Of a stretch of DNA of 6,508 bases, positions 1 through 5,295 are shown in pieces. The notes below the pieces were generated by a model. It saw nothing but the letters and a program-made list of their open reading frames with translations. It made no database searches and was not told where the DNA came from. Within the stretch, counting starts at the first letter, position 1, and every line of letters starts with the position of its first letter. The stretch is from JAICLL01 sp035252155 (GTDB taxonomy: Bacteria > Planctomycetota > Planctomycetia > Pirellulales > JAICIG01), in contig DATFDL010000279.1 of assembly GCA_035252155.1 (NCBI GenBank), positions 1-6,508 of the forward strand, read 5' to 3'. A program made the position numbers and the translations under genes.

Positions 1-44
1 TCCCAACCCGACATGACGCGCCTCCTCCCGACACTTAATTTTGC

Positions 45-1244
45 TCAGTCGAGGAAAAATCGCATCAGCCGCCAACCTTCGTCGAAGGCCAGTTCGGATT
101 TGCCCGCCGCGACTTCGTCGTAGGTTTGGGCATCGTCGGGCGTGATGCCGCTGCCGGCGATCACAAAGGGCACGTAACCGTGACTGTGCGTCTTGGTGCG
201 CAACGGCGTGGGATGATCGGGCGTAATCAAGATGCGGTAGTCGCCCTGGGCCTGTAAGGCTGCGTGCAGCGGCGCGACGATGTGCTGGTCGATCGCCTCC
301 AGCGCTTTGATCTTCTCGGCGCAGTTGCCCTCGTGCGAGGCTTCGTCGGTCGCCTCGATGTGGACGCAGATGAGATCAGTATCGGTCAGGGCGTCGACGG
401 CGTATCGTCCTTTGGCGGCGTAGTCGGTGTCGAGATAGCCGGTGGCGCCGGGCACTTCGATCCGCCGCCATCCCAACAGTGCCGCCAGGCCGCGGAGCAA
501 ATCGACCGCCGTGATCATCGCACCGCGCCGCCCATAAAGTTCGGCGAACGGTTGGAGCGCCGGCGCCTTGCCTTGTCCCCACAGCCAGACGTTGGTGGCC
601 GGCAACTTGCCCGACTGCCGCCGAGCGTGGTTCACCGGATGATCGGCAAACAGCGGCATGCTGTCGTGCATGAGCTGGTTCAAGAGGTCGCTGCCCGGTC
701 CACGGGGATAATCGTCGAGCACCGATTGATCGGTCAGGTCGTGCGGTGGCGTGGCCCGCGTGTCCGTCGTGAAGGGCGGACGTTGCTTGCCGTCGCGATA
801 AATCAGCAGATTCCGGTAGCTGACACCGGGCACGAACTCAAGCTGCTCAGTGGCCAGATGTTCTTGCGCCGCGGCGAGTAACTGTCGGGCTTCGTCGGTG
901 CTGATATGCCCAGCCGTGAAGTCGCGCATCGTCTGGTTTTCGATCATCACCAGGTTGCAGCGGATGGCCCAGTCGTTTTCGCCCAGGGCGATGCCCTGGG
1001 CGGCGGCTTCCAACGGCGCACGGCCGGTAAAATGCTCGAGGGGGTTGTAGCCCAACAAGCTGAGGTTGGCCACGTCGGAGCCGGCGGGCAGTGAGGCGGG
1101 CACATGATTGGCCCGGCCCACCACGCCGGCCGCGGCCAGCGCATCCATCGCCGGCAGCCCGGCGGCCTGCAGCGGCGTGCGGCCCTCGAGTGCCTCTTGA
1201 GGCTCATCGGCACAGCCGTCGGGGATAACAATGGCGTATTTCAC
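45..1244 (-). CDS. Cofactor-independent phosphoglycerate mutase family protein, proposed homoserine kinase
   Basis: A 399-residue, apparently complete member of the alkaline phosphatase superfamily, in the archaeal-type phosphoglycerate mutase (ApgM) branch. Metal-site and nucleophile motifs are visible: PDGCADE near the N-terminus (D9), GSDVANLSLLGY at 55-66 (S56 is the likely nucleophile), DEASHEG at 300-306, ITPDHPTP at 340-347 and the HSHG histidines at 353-356. In bacteria, one subgroup of this family is proposed to be a homoserine kinase because it occurs with threonine-pathway genes where classical ThrB is missing. Homoserine dehydrogenase lies about 680 bp upstream on the same strand, which favours that role: homoserine + ATP to O-phosphohomoserine. 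Glycolytic phosphoglycerate mutase remains the alternative. The start is a GTG at 1242-1244, chosen because the family begins (M)KYAI-IPDGCADEP. No Shine-Dalgarno is evident; a 7-nt tandem repeat lies directly upstream. Family assignment is strong, substrate moderate. Confidence 0.93.
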   Translation of the reverse strand: MKYAIVIPDGCADEPQEALEGRTPLQAAGLPAMDALAAAGVVGRANHVPASLPAGSDVANLSLLGYNPLEHFTGRAPLEAAAQGIALGENDWAIRCNLVMIENQTMRDFTAGHISTDEARQLLAAAQEHLATEQLEFVPGVSYRNLLIYRDGKQRPPFTTDTRATPPHDLTDQSVLDDYPRGPGSDLLNQLMHDSMPLFADHPVNHARRQSGKLPATNVWLWGQGKAPALQPFAELYGRRGAMITAVDLLRGLAALLGWRRIEVPGATGYLDTDYAAKGRYAVDALTDTDLICVHIEATDEASHEGNCAEKIKALEAIDQHIVAPLHAALQAQGDYRILITPDHPTPLRTKTHSHGYVPFVIAGSGITPDDAQTYDEVAAGKSELAFDEGWRLMRFFLD

Positions 1245-1245
1245 G

Positions 1246-1266
1246 AGTGGTTGGTGGCTGGTGGCT
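1246..1266 (-). repeat. Three tandem 7-mers just upstream of the homoserine kinase-like gene
   Basis: Read on the minus strand the units are AGCCACC, AGCCACC and AACCACT: two exact copies and one degenerate copy. The array ends one base before the GTG start codon, where a ribosome binding site would normally sit. No function is known to me. It could be a slipped-strand duplication. Confidence 0.6.
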
Positions 1267-1288
1267 GAGCAAACTAACCCGAAGCGCC

Positions 1289-1354
1289 CGCGAGGAAAAT
1301 TTCGTCACCACACTCGCGTAGCTTTACTTCGTCGTTAGCCGATGATAACGCGAG
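1289..1354. repeat. Three-armed inverted repeat (CGCGAG / CTCGCG / CGCGAG) between toxin and homoserine kinase-like gene
   Basis: CGCGAG at 1289-1294 is complementary to CTCGCG at 1313-1318, which is also complementary to CGCGAG at 1349-1354. The second pairing extends to 7 bp with T1319-A1348. The middle arm can pair with only one partner at a time, so two alternative hairpins are possible in a transcript running from the toxin gene (stop at 1355-1357) towards the gene that starts at 1244. No U-run follows either hairpin, so this is not a clear intrinsic terminator. The arms are short and the DNA is GC-rich, so chance is possible. The rest of this 110-bp gap shows no gene. Confidence 0.35.
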
Positions 1355-1609
1355 CTAGCGGATTTTCCAAACCCGCGTTACACGGACCACCGCACGACTT
1401 CGCTGAACTCGAAACATGATTCCCAGTGGCCGTTCGAAGAGTACTCTGCGGCCAGCCGACCTCGACTCGCCTTCATTTTCCGGATCGATCGCTAACCGCT
1501 GATCGATCGCGTGGGTGACGGCCGTTATCGCGCGCCGTTGAGCGGAATCGGCCCGGAGCCAGATCTCGGCCAATTCTGTCCGTGCCTCCTGAGTCCAGCG
1601 GACCGTCAT
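1355..1609 (-). CDS. RelE/ParE family type II toxin
   Basis: An 84-residue protein with the length and layout of a RelE/ParE toxin: an N-terminal strand (MTVRWTQEA), a helical hairpin through about residue 45 (ELAEIWLRADSAQRRAIT and following), then C-terminal strands in FERPLGIMFRVQRSRAVVRVTRVWKIR with the PLGI and V-V-RV patterns typical of the fold. RelE members cleave mRNA on the ribosome and ParE members poison gyrase; the sequence does not tell me which applies. The ATG overlaps the antitoxin stop by 4 nt (ATGA at 1606-1609), so the two are translationally coupled, with a weak GGAAAG nine bases or so upstream. The order antitoxin then toxin is the usual one. I recognise the pair as a type seen in planctomycetes. 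Activity is inferred, not shown. Confidence 0.85.
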   Translation of the reverse strand: MTVRWTQEARTELAEIWLRADSAQRRAITAVTHAIDQRLAIDPENEGESRSAGRRVLFERPLGIMFRVQRSRAVVRVTRVWKIR

Positions 1610-1842
1610 TCGAGGCTTTCCAAGTAGGCGAGAACCTCAGCGGTCGTATAGGTAGGCTCTTCAGCCTCACGACGCTTCATCTCCTCCTCGGAGAGCGGCG
1701 GCGGCTCATAGGGAGCGACGGCGGTGTCGTTCTCTGGAACAAATCGCCCAAGAACATGGCCCTGCTCGTCGCAGAACTCCAACGGTCGCGAAAAGTCGTG
1801 CAGGAGACCCCGCAGCGTATCATCAACCACAATTCTCGTCAT
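1606..1842 (-). CDS. Small antitoxin-like protein paired with the RelE/ParE toxin
   Basis: A 78-residue acidic protein, MTRIVVDDTLRGLL and onward, encoded directly before the toxin and overlapping it by 4 nt. The N-terminal half looks strand-rich (TRIVVDD, LEFCDEQGHVLGRFVP). A proline-rich linker (PYEPPPL, 44-50) follows, then an acidic helical tail (SEEEMKRREAEE and TTAEVLAYLESL) that could wrap the toxin as antitoxin tails do. I see no classical ribbon-helix-helix, helix-turn-helix, Phd or AbrB signature, so the call rests on gene order, coupling and size. I chose the ATG at 1840-1842 because AGAGG lies 8 nt upstream. A GTG at 1849-1851 would add three residues (MLP) but would overlap that ribosome binding site. 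It likely neutralises the toxin and may repress the operon. Confidence 0.75.
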   Translation of the reverse strand: MTRIVVDDTLRGLLHDFSRPLEFCDEQGHVLGRFVPENDTAVAPYEPPPLSEEEMKRREAEEPTYTTAEVLAYLESLE

Positions 1843-1850
1843 TGGAAGCA

Positions 1851-1855
1851 CCTCT
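1851..1855 (-). promoter_or_regulatory. Shine-Dalgarno that decides the antitoxin start
   Basis: AGAGG on the minus strand (extending to AGAGGTG over 1849-1855) stands 8 nt before the ATG at 1840-1842. It supports that ATG over the upstream GTG at 1849-1851, which lies inside the extended motif. Confidence 0.6.
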
Positions 1856-1858
1856 GAG

Positions 1859-1897
1859 CAGGCTTAAGATCGCCTGAAACGTCCCACTCATATTCTA
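1859..1897 (-). promoter_or_regulatory. Possible antitoxin promoter and operator
   Basis: On the minus strand TAGAAT (1892-1897) matches five of six bases of a -10 hexamer and lies about 50 nt before the antitoxin ATG; no convincing -35 is visible at 16-18 bp. Between it and the Shine-Dalgarno is a 5-bp inverted repeat, CAGGC (1859-1863) and GCCTG (1872-1876), around TTAAGATC. Autorepression through an operator is usual for type II toxin-antitoxin operons, but the arms here are short. The 83-bp gap from the hom stop shows nothing else. Confidence 0.25.
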
Positions 1898-1925
1898 GCT
1901 GATGGACGCTTCGAAAACAGCATTG

Positions 1926-3224
1926 TCAATCCCGAATCCTGATTCGCACGCTGCCGGGACGCACACAGCCCAGCCGGTCGATGTCATGCATGGCGGTTAC
2001 CAGCGCCCCCTCGGTGGTGAGGTGCGTCATAATCACCAGCGGCACCACGGCGCCGTCGCCGGCCGGCGGCTCGCGCTGAATGACCGAGGCGATCGATATG
2101 CCGCGGCGGCCTAACGCGCCGGTGATCTCCGACATCACACCCGGCCGATCTTCGACGTTGAACCTCAGGTACGACCTGCCCGAAATCTTGGCCGGGTCGC
2201 GGGCTGCCACGCGCGCCTCGCGCTGCGACCACAGCTCCAGCGTGCGGAAGGTGATGGCGGTGCGGCCCACCACCGTATCGATCAGGTCGGCCACGACCGC
2301 CGATGCGGTGGGCATCTGGCCGGCGCCCAGGCCGTGGAAAAAAACCTCGCCGACGGCGTCGCCCACCACGCTGACAGCGTTGTAGGCCCCGCGCACTTCG
2401 GCCAACGGCGTGCCGGCCCGCACCAAGGTCGGCGAAACGTGCAGCTCCAGGCCTTCGGGCGCCAGCTCAGCCACTGCCAACAGCTTGATGCGATAGCCCA
2501 GCTCTTTGGCGAATCGCAAATCAGTCACGTCGAGCGCGTCGATGCCTTGCCGCGGAATATCTCGCCAGTGCACGCGCGCCCCGAAGGCCAGGTGGGCGAG
2601 AATCGCCAGCTTCTGCGCGGTGTCGGTACCGTCGACGTCCATCGTCGGGTCGGCCTCGGCGTATCCCAGCCGCTGCGCTTCGCTTAAGGCGGTCGAGTAG
2701 TCGGCGCCGCGCTCGTCCATCTGAGTCAAGATATAATTACTGGTGCCATTGAGAATCGCCGTGAGCGACTCGATCTGATTGGCTGATAGGCACTGGCTGA
2801 TATTGGCGATGATCGGGATGCCGCCGGCCACCGAGGCCTCGAAGGCGATCGAGCGGCCCAGCTCGCGGGCCAGGTCGAACAACTCAGGCCCGTGCTCGGC
2901 CAGCAGGGCTTTATTGGCGGTGACCACATCTTTGCCGCTTTCGAGCAACGAGACCATAATCGAGCGGGCCGGCTCGAGACCACCGACCAGGTGAGCGACG
3001 GCGGTGATTTCGCGGTCGCCCGTGATCTTGCGCAGGTCGTTCGATAGAATGCCCGCCGGCAGATCGCAGTCGCGGGCTTTGGCCACGTCGCGCACGACGA
3101 CTTGTTCGAGCCACAGCGTGCGGCCGGCGTGGCGCGCGGTGCGATCGCCGTAATCGAGCAGCAGCCGTGCCACGCCCGAACCGACGGTGCCCAGCCCTAC
3201 GATGGCGACCTTGGTTTTTTCCAT
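1926..3224 (-). CDS. hom: Homoserine dehydrogenase with C-terminal ACT domain
   Basis: Reduces aspartate semialdehyde to homoserine with NAD(P)H, the branch step to threonine and methionine. The product is 432 residues, normal for the monofunctional Hom with a regulatory domain. Visible in order: the Rossmann motif VGLGTVGSGVA (9-19), GGLEPA (81-86), VTANKALL with the catalytic-region lysine K105 (101-108), SVAGGIPII (131-139), GTSNYILTQM (160-169), and EADPTMDVDGTDTAQK (190-205) carrying conserved acidic residues and a lysine. The C-terminal ACT domain begins near 350 (SYLRFNVEDRPGVMSEI) and usually senses threonine. The ATG at 3222-3224 was chosen because MEKTKVAIVGLG matches the family start; an upstream TTG at 3288-3290 would add 22 residues unlike Hom. 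It has no Shine-Dalgarno and may be leaderless. Downstream on the same strand are the toxin-antitoxin pair and the candidate homoserine kinase. Confidence 0.97.
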   Translation of the reverse strand: MEKTKVAIVGLGTVGSGVARLLLDYGDRTARHAGRTLWLEQVVVRDVAKARDCDLPAGILSNDLRKITGDREITAVAHLVGGLEPARSIMVSLLESGKDVVTANKALLAEHGPELFDLARELGRSIAFEASVAGGIPIIANISQCLSANQIESLTAILNGTSNYILTQMDERGADYSTALSEAQRLGYAEADPTMDVDGTDTAQKLAILAHLAFGARVHWRDIPRQGIDALDVTDLRFAKELGYRIKLLAVAELAPEGLELHVSPTLVRAGTPLAEVRGAYNAVSVVGDAVGEVFFHGLGAGQMPTASAVVADLIDTVVGRTAITFRTLELWSQREARVAARDPAKISGRSYLRFNVEDRPGVMSEITGALGRRGISIASVIQREPPAGDGAVVPLVIMTHLTTEGALVTAMHDIDRLGCVRPGSVRIRIRD

Positions 3225-3230
3225 TGGGCT

Positions 3231-3260
3231 ATCGTAGGTTGGCTTTTGGGCGAGCGTCAA
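3231..3260 (-). promoter_or_regulatory. Candidate hom promoter, possibly giving a leaderless mRNA
   Basis: On the minus strand TTGACG (3255-3260, five of six to the -35 consensus) and TACGAT (3231-3236, four of six to the -10) are separated by 18 bp. Only 6 nt lie between the -10 and the hom ATG, so a normal transcription start would fall at or next to the start codon. This fits the absence of a Shine-Dalgarno. The match is by eye. Confidence 0.4.
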
Positions 3261-3289
3261 GGAAGAACGAGGAAATTGAACAGAAGACA

Positions 3290-3317
3290 ACGAAGAGGAA
3301 ATCGATTTCCGCGTCGT
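3290..3317. promoter_or_regulatory. 28-bp near-perfect palindrome between hom and the methyltransferase gene
   Basis: The core GGAAATCGATTTCC (3297-3310) is a perfect 14-bp palindrome. With the flanks, 12 of 14 base pairs are symmetric over 28 bp, the mismatches being 3294/3313 and 3296/3311. It sits in the 145-bp divergent intergenic region, 72 bp before the hom ATG and 59 bp before the methyltransferase GTG. With no loop, it suits a dimeric protein's operator better than an RNA hairpin. An adjacent 6-bp inverted repeat, GCGTCG (3311-3316) and CGACGC (3329-3334), overlaps its right flank. Confidence 0.5.
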
Positions 3318-3341
3318 ACGCCGACTTGCGACGCCGTGGTG

Positions 3342-3362
3342 CTGAATCCTGAACCCTGAACC
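3342..3362 (+). repeat. Three tandem 7-mers upstream of the methyltransferase start
   Basis: The units are CTGAATC, CTGAACC and CTGAACC, one after another, followed by CTCCTGC and then the GTG start at 3370. The array occupies the leader and leaves no room for a Shine-Dalgarno. Its function is unknown. Confidence 0.65.
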
Positions 3363-3369
3363 CTCCTGC

Positions 3370-4149
3370 GTGCCCTCCGATCTTCCCCAATGGCGACTTC
3401 CAACCGGCGTGACACGCGGGCTGTGGCAATATGCCCACGCCGACCATATCGCCGACGGCTACGACGATTATTTTGCCGACAACAGCTTGTTCGATTTCGA
3501 CGAGTCGGTGCTGACGCGGCATTTCACACAGCCCGGCCTGCTGGTCGACCTAGGTTGCGGCACCGGACGGTTGCTGATGCCGTTTGCCCGGCGCGGTTTT
3601 CGCGGGCTGGCGGTCGATCTCTCGATGCCCATGCTCGAAGTCGTCGGCAATAAAGCGGCTGAGGAGAAATTGCCCATCGACCGGTTGCGGGCGAACCTGA
3701 CCGAGCTCGGCTGCCTGCGCGATGGCGTGGCCGACTATTGCATCTCGATGTTCAGCACGCTGGGCATGATCCGCGGCCGAGAGAATCGCTGGAGGGCCTT
3801 GCGGCACACACGGCGCGTCCTCAAACCCGGCGGTAAGTTTGTGCTACACGTTCACAACCGCTGGTACAACCTGTTCGACCCGCAGGGCCGCCTCTGGCTG
3901 GCCGAAAACCTGTGGGCATCGCTCGTGCGTCGCGATCAAGAGCGGGGCGACAAGTTTTTCGATTATCGCGGCATTCCGAACATGTTTTTGCACGTCTTCA
4001 CGCGCCGCGAGTTGACAACGGATCTGCGGCGAGCCGGCTTTCGCATCGTCGAGCTCATTGCGCTCGATACCGAGCGCCGCCACGCTTTACGGCACCCTTG
4101 GCTGTTCGGGCGGCTGCGGGCAAACGGCTGGATTGTGGTATGCCAATGA
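3370..4149 (+). CDS. Class I SAM-dependent methyltransferase
   Basis: A 259-residue protein with the Rossmann-like methyltransferase fold: motif I VDLGCGTGRLL (59-69) for SAM binding, the post-motif acidic strand AVDLS (81-85), ADYCISMFSTLGMI (121-134) and VLKPGGKFVLHVHNR (150-164). The extra C-terminal part contains FFDYRGIPNMFLHVFTRREL (197-214) and the end GRLRANGWIVVCQ; I believe it is conserved in planctomycete relatives, but the substrate is unknown. The start is a GTG. No in-frame ATG lies before motif I, and no Shine-Dalgarno is visible, so the exact start is uncertain. It is transcribed away from hom and its last 20 codons plus stop overlap the 3' end of tsaD on the other strand. A role in tRNA modification beside tsaD would be speculation. 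Confidence 0.88.
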   Translation: MPSDLPQWRLPTGVTRGLWQYAHADHIADGYDDYFADNSLFDFDESVLTRHFTQPGLLVDLGCGTGRLLMPFARRGFRGLAVDLSMPMLEVVGNKAAEEKLPIDRLRANLTELGCLRDGVADYCISMFSTLGMIRGRENRWRALRHTRRVLKPGGKFVLHVHNRWYNLFDPQGRLWLAENLWASLVRRDQERGDKFFDYRGIPNMFLHVFTRRELTTDLRRAGFRIVELIALDTERRHALRHPWLFGRLRANGWIVVCQ

Positions 4150-5172
4150 ACCGCCGCGAACGAGACCGGGCAACACGTCGAGGTCGAGCGATTCGATCAG
4201 ACCCGCGCGCAACCGCTCGACCGCGATCGCGCCCATCACGGCGTTGTCGGTGCAAAGCGCGGGCGGAGCAATGTAAAGCCGCACGCCCTCGCCCGAGACC
4301 GCTTCGGCCAACCGTTCTCGCAAGGCGCGGTTGGCCGCCACTCCGCCGCCCACGCAAAGACTCGAAAAACCGGTGTGCCGCAAGGCCTCGAGCGATTTGG
4401 CCACTAATACATCGACCACCGCGCGCTGAAAGCTGGCGGCCACGTCGGCCGTGACGCGCGGGTCGTTCGGCGGAACGATCTCGCCCGACGAACCCGATCC
4501 GGCGATTTGATAACGCACGGCGGTTTTCAGACCGCTGAAGCTGAAGGCCAGCCGGCCGGGTTCGCGCAAAAAAGCTCGCGGAAAGCGGTAGGCGCGTGGA
4601 TTGCCGTTTTCGGCCGCGCGCTCGATGGCCGGTCCGCCGGGATAACCAAGCCCCAGCATGGCGGCGACTTTGTCAAAGGCCTCGCCCGCCGCATCGTCGA
4701 TCGTGCCGCCCAGCAACTCAAAATCGAGCGCATTCGCGCAGCGGTAAAGATTAGTATGCCCGCCGCTCACGACCAACCCCACGCACGGAAACACCTCTTC
4801 GCCATACGTCAGTCGACAGGCATAGATATGGGCCTGCACATGATTGACGGCCACTAGCGGAATGCCTAGCGCCACCGCCAGCGCCTTGGCCGCCGAAAGC
4901 CCCACCAACAGCGACCCCGCCAGACCCGGCGTGTTCGCAACCGCCACAGCGTCAAGCTCGCGCAGGGTTACGCCAGCCATGCCTAGCGCCTCGTCGATCA
5001 CCGGCAAAATACGTTCGACATGCGCCCGCGACGCGATCTCGGGCACGACCCCGCGGAACCGTTCGTGCAGCCGGTCTTGTGAAGCCACCGCCGCACCCAA
5101 CACAGCCAGTCGATCATCGATCACAGCCGCCGCGGTTTCATCGCACGTGGTTTCGATGGTCAGAACTTTCAT
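4087..5172 (-). CDS. tsaD: tRNA N6-adenosine threonylcarbamoyltransferase
   Basis: TsaD (Kae1/Gcp family) transfers the threonylcarbamoyl group from threonylcarbamoyl-AMP to A37 of ANN-decoding tRNAs, working with TsaB and TsaE in the cytoplasm. The protein has 361 residues. It shows MKVLTIETTCDETAAAV at the start, GVVPEIASRAHVERILP (41-57), the metal-binding HVQAH (H111, H115), VSGGHTNL (135-142), GEAFDKVAAMLGLGYPGGP (163-181), SFSGLKTAVRY (211-221), GGGVAANRALRERL (275-288) and CTDNAVMGA (307-315, with metal ligand D309). All core motifs are intact. It is slightly longer than typical TsaD (about 340) because of a proline-rich tail, PAVCPQPPEQPRVP. That tail lies in the region encoded antisense to the methyltransferase gene. 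The ATG at 5170-5172 matches the family start. No strong Shine-Dalgarno is seen. Confidence 0.97.
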   Translation of the reverse strand: MKVLTIETTCDETAAAVIDDRLAVLGAAVASQDRLHERFRGVVPEIASRAHVERILPVIDEALGMAGVTLRELDAVAVANTPGLAGSLLVGLSAAKALAVALGIPLVAVNHVQAHIYACRLTYGEEVFPCVGLVVSGGHTNLYRCANALDFELLGGTIDDAAGEAFDKVAAMLGLGYPGGPAIERAAENGNPRAYRFPRAFLREPGRLAFSFSGLKTAVRYQIAGSGSSGEIVPPNDPRVTADVAASFQRAVVDVLVAKSLEALRHTGFSSLCVGGGVAANRALRERLAEAVSGEGVRLYIAPPALCTDNAVMGAIAVERLRAGLIESLDLDVLPGLVRGGSLAYHNPAVCPQPPEQPRVP

Positions 5173-5222
5173 GATGTGATCAAGGCGGCTGAGTGATAGA
5201 ACCCTTGTGCCATTAAATTAAC

Positions 5223-5237
5223 GATTCGAGGCGAATC
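5223..5237 (-). terminator. Short hairpin between the DUF4058 gene and tsaD, possible weak terminator
   Basis: On the minus strand GATTCG and CGAATC form a perfect 6-bp stem around the loop CCT, followed by GTTAATTTAATGG. The AT-rich tail gives weak terminator character, but the stem has only three GC pairs and there is no true U-run. It lies 58 nt after the DUF4058 stop and 50 nt before the tsaD start, so a role in the tsaD leader is equally possible. No gene was accepted in the 123-bp gap. Confidence 0.3.
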
Positions 5238-5295
5238 TCTCGTTCTACTAATCCATCTACCAGGGCGGGCGTGGCCAGAATCCCTTCTTCGGAGG

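Noticed and set aside
1..44. Possible terminator or small feature after the homoserine kinase-like stop
   Set aside because: No hairpin, repeat or coding signal is visible in these 44 bases.
264..881. 205-codon plus-strand open frame
   Set aside because: It is fully antisense to the homoserine kinase-like gene, arginine/glycine-rich and without family motifs; expected in GC-rich DNA.
2334..2687. 117-codon plus-strand open frame
   Set aside because: It lies antisense within hom, has no motifs, and hom is intact and certain.
3225..3290. 22-residue N-terminal extension of Hom from a TTG at 3288-3290
   Set aside because: The extension is unlike known Hom N-termini, and the ATG at 3222-3224 directly precedes the Rossmann strand as in the family.
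3912..4454. 180-codon plus-strand open frame crossing the methyltransferase/tsaD junction
   Set aside because: It is extremely arginine- and proline-rich, out of frame with the methyltransferase and antisense to tsaD, so it is a composition artefact.
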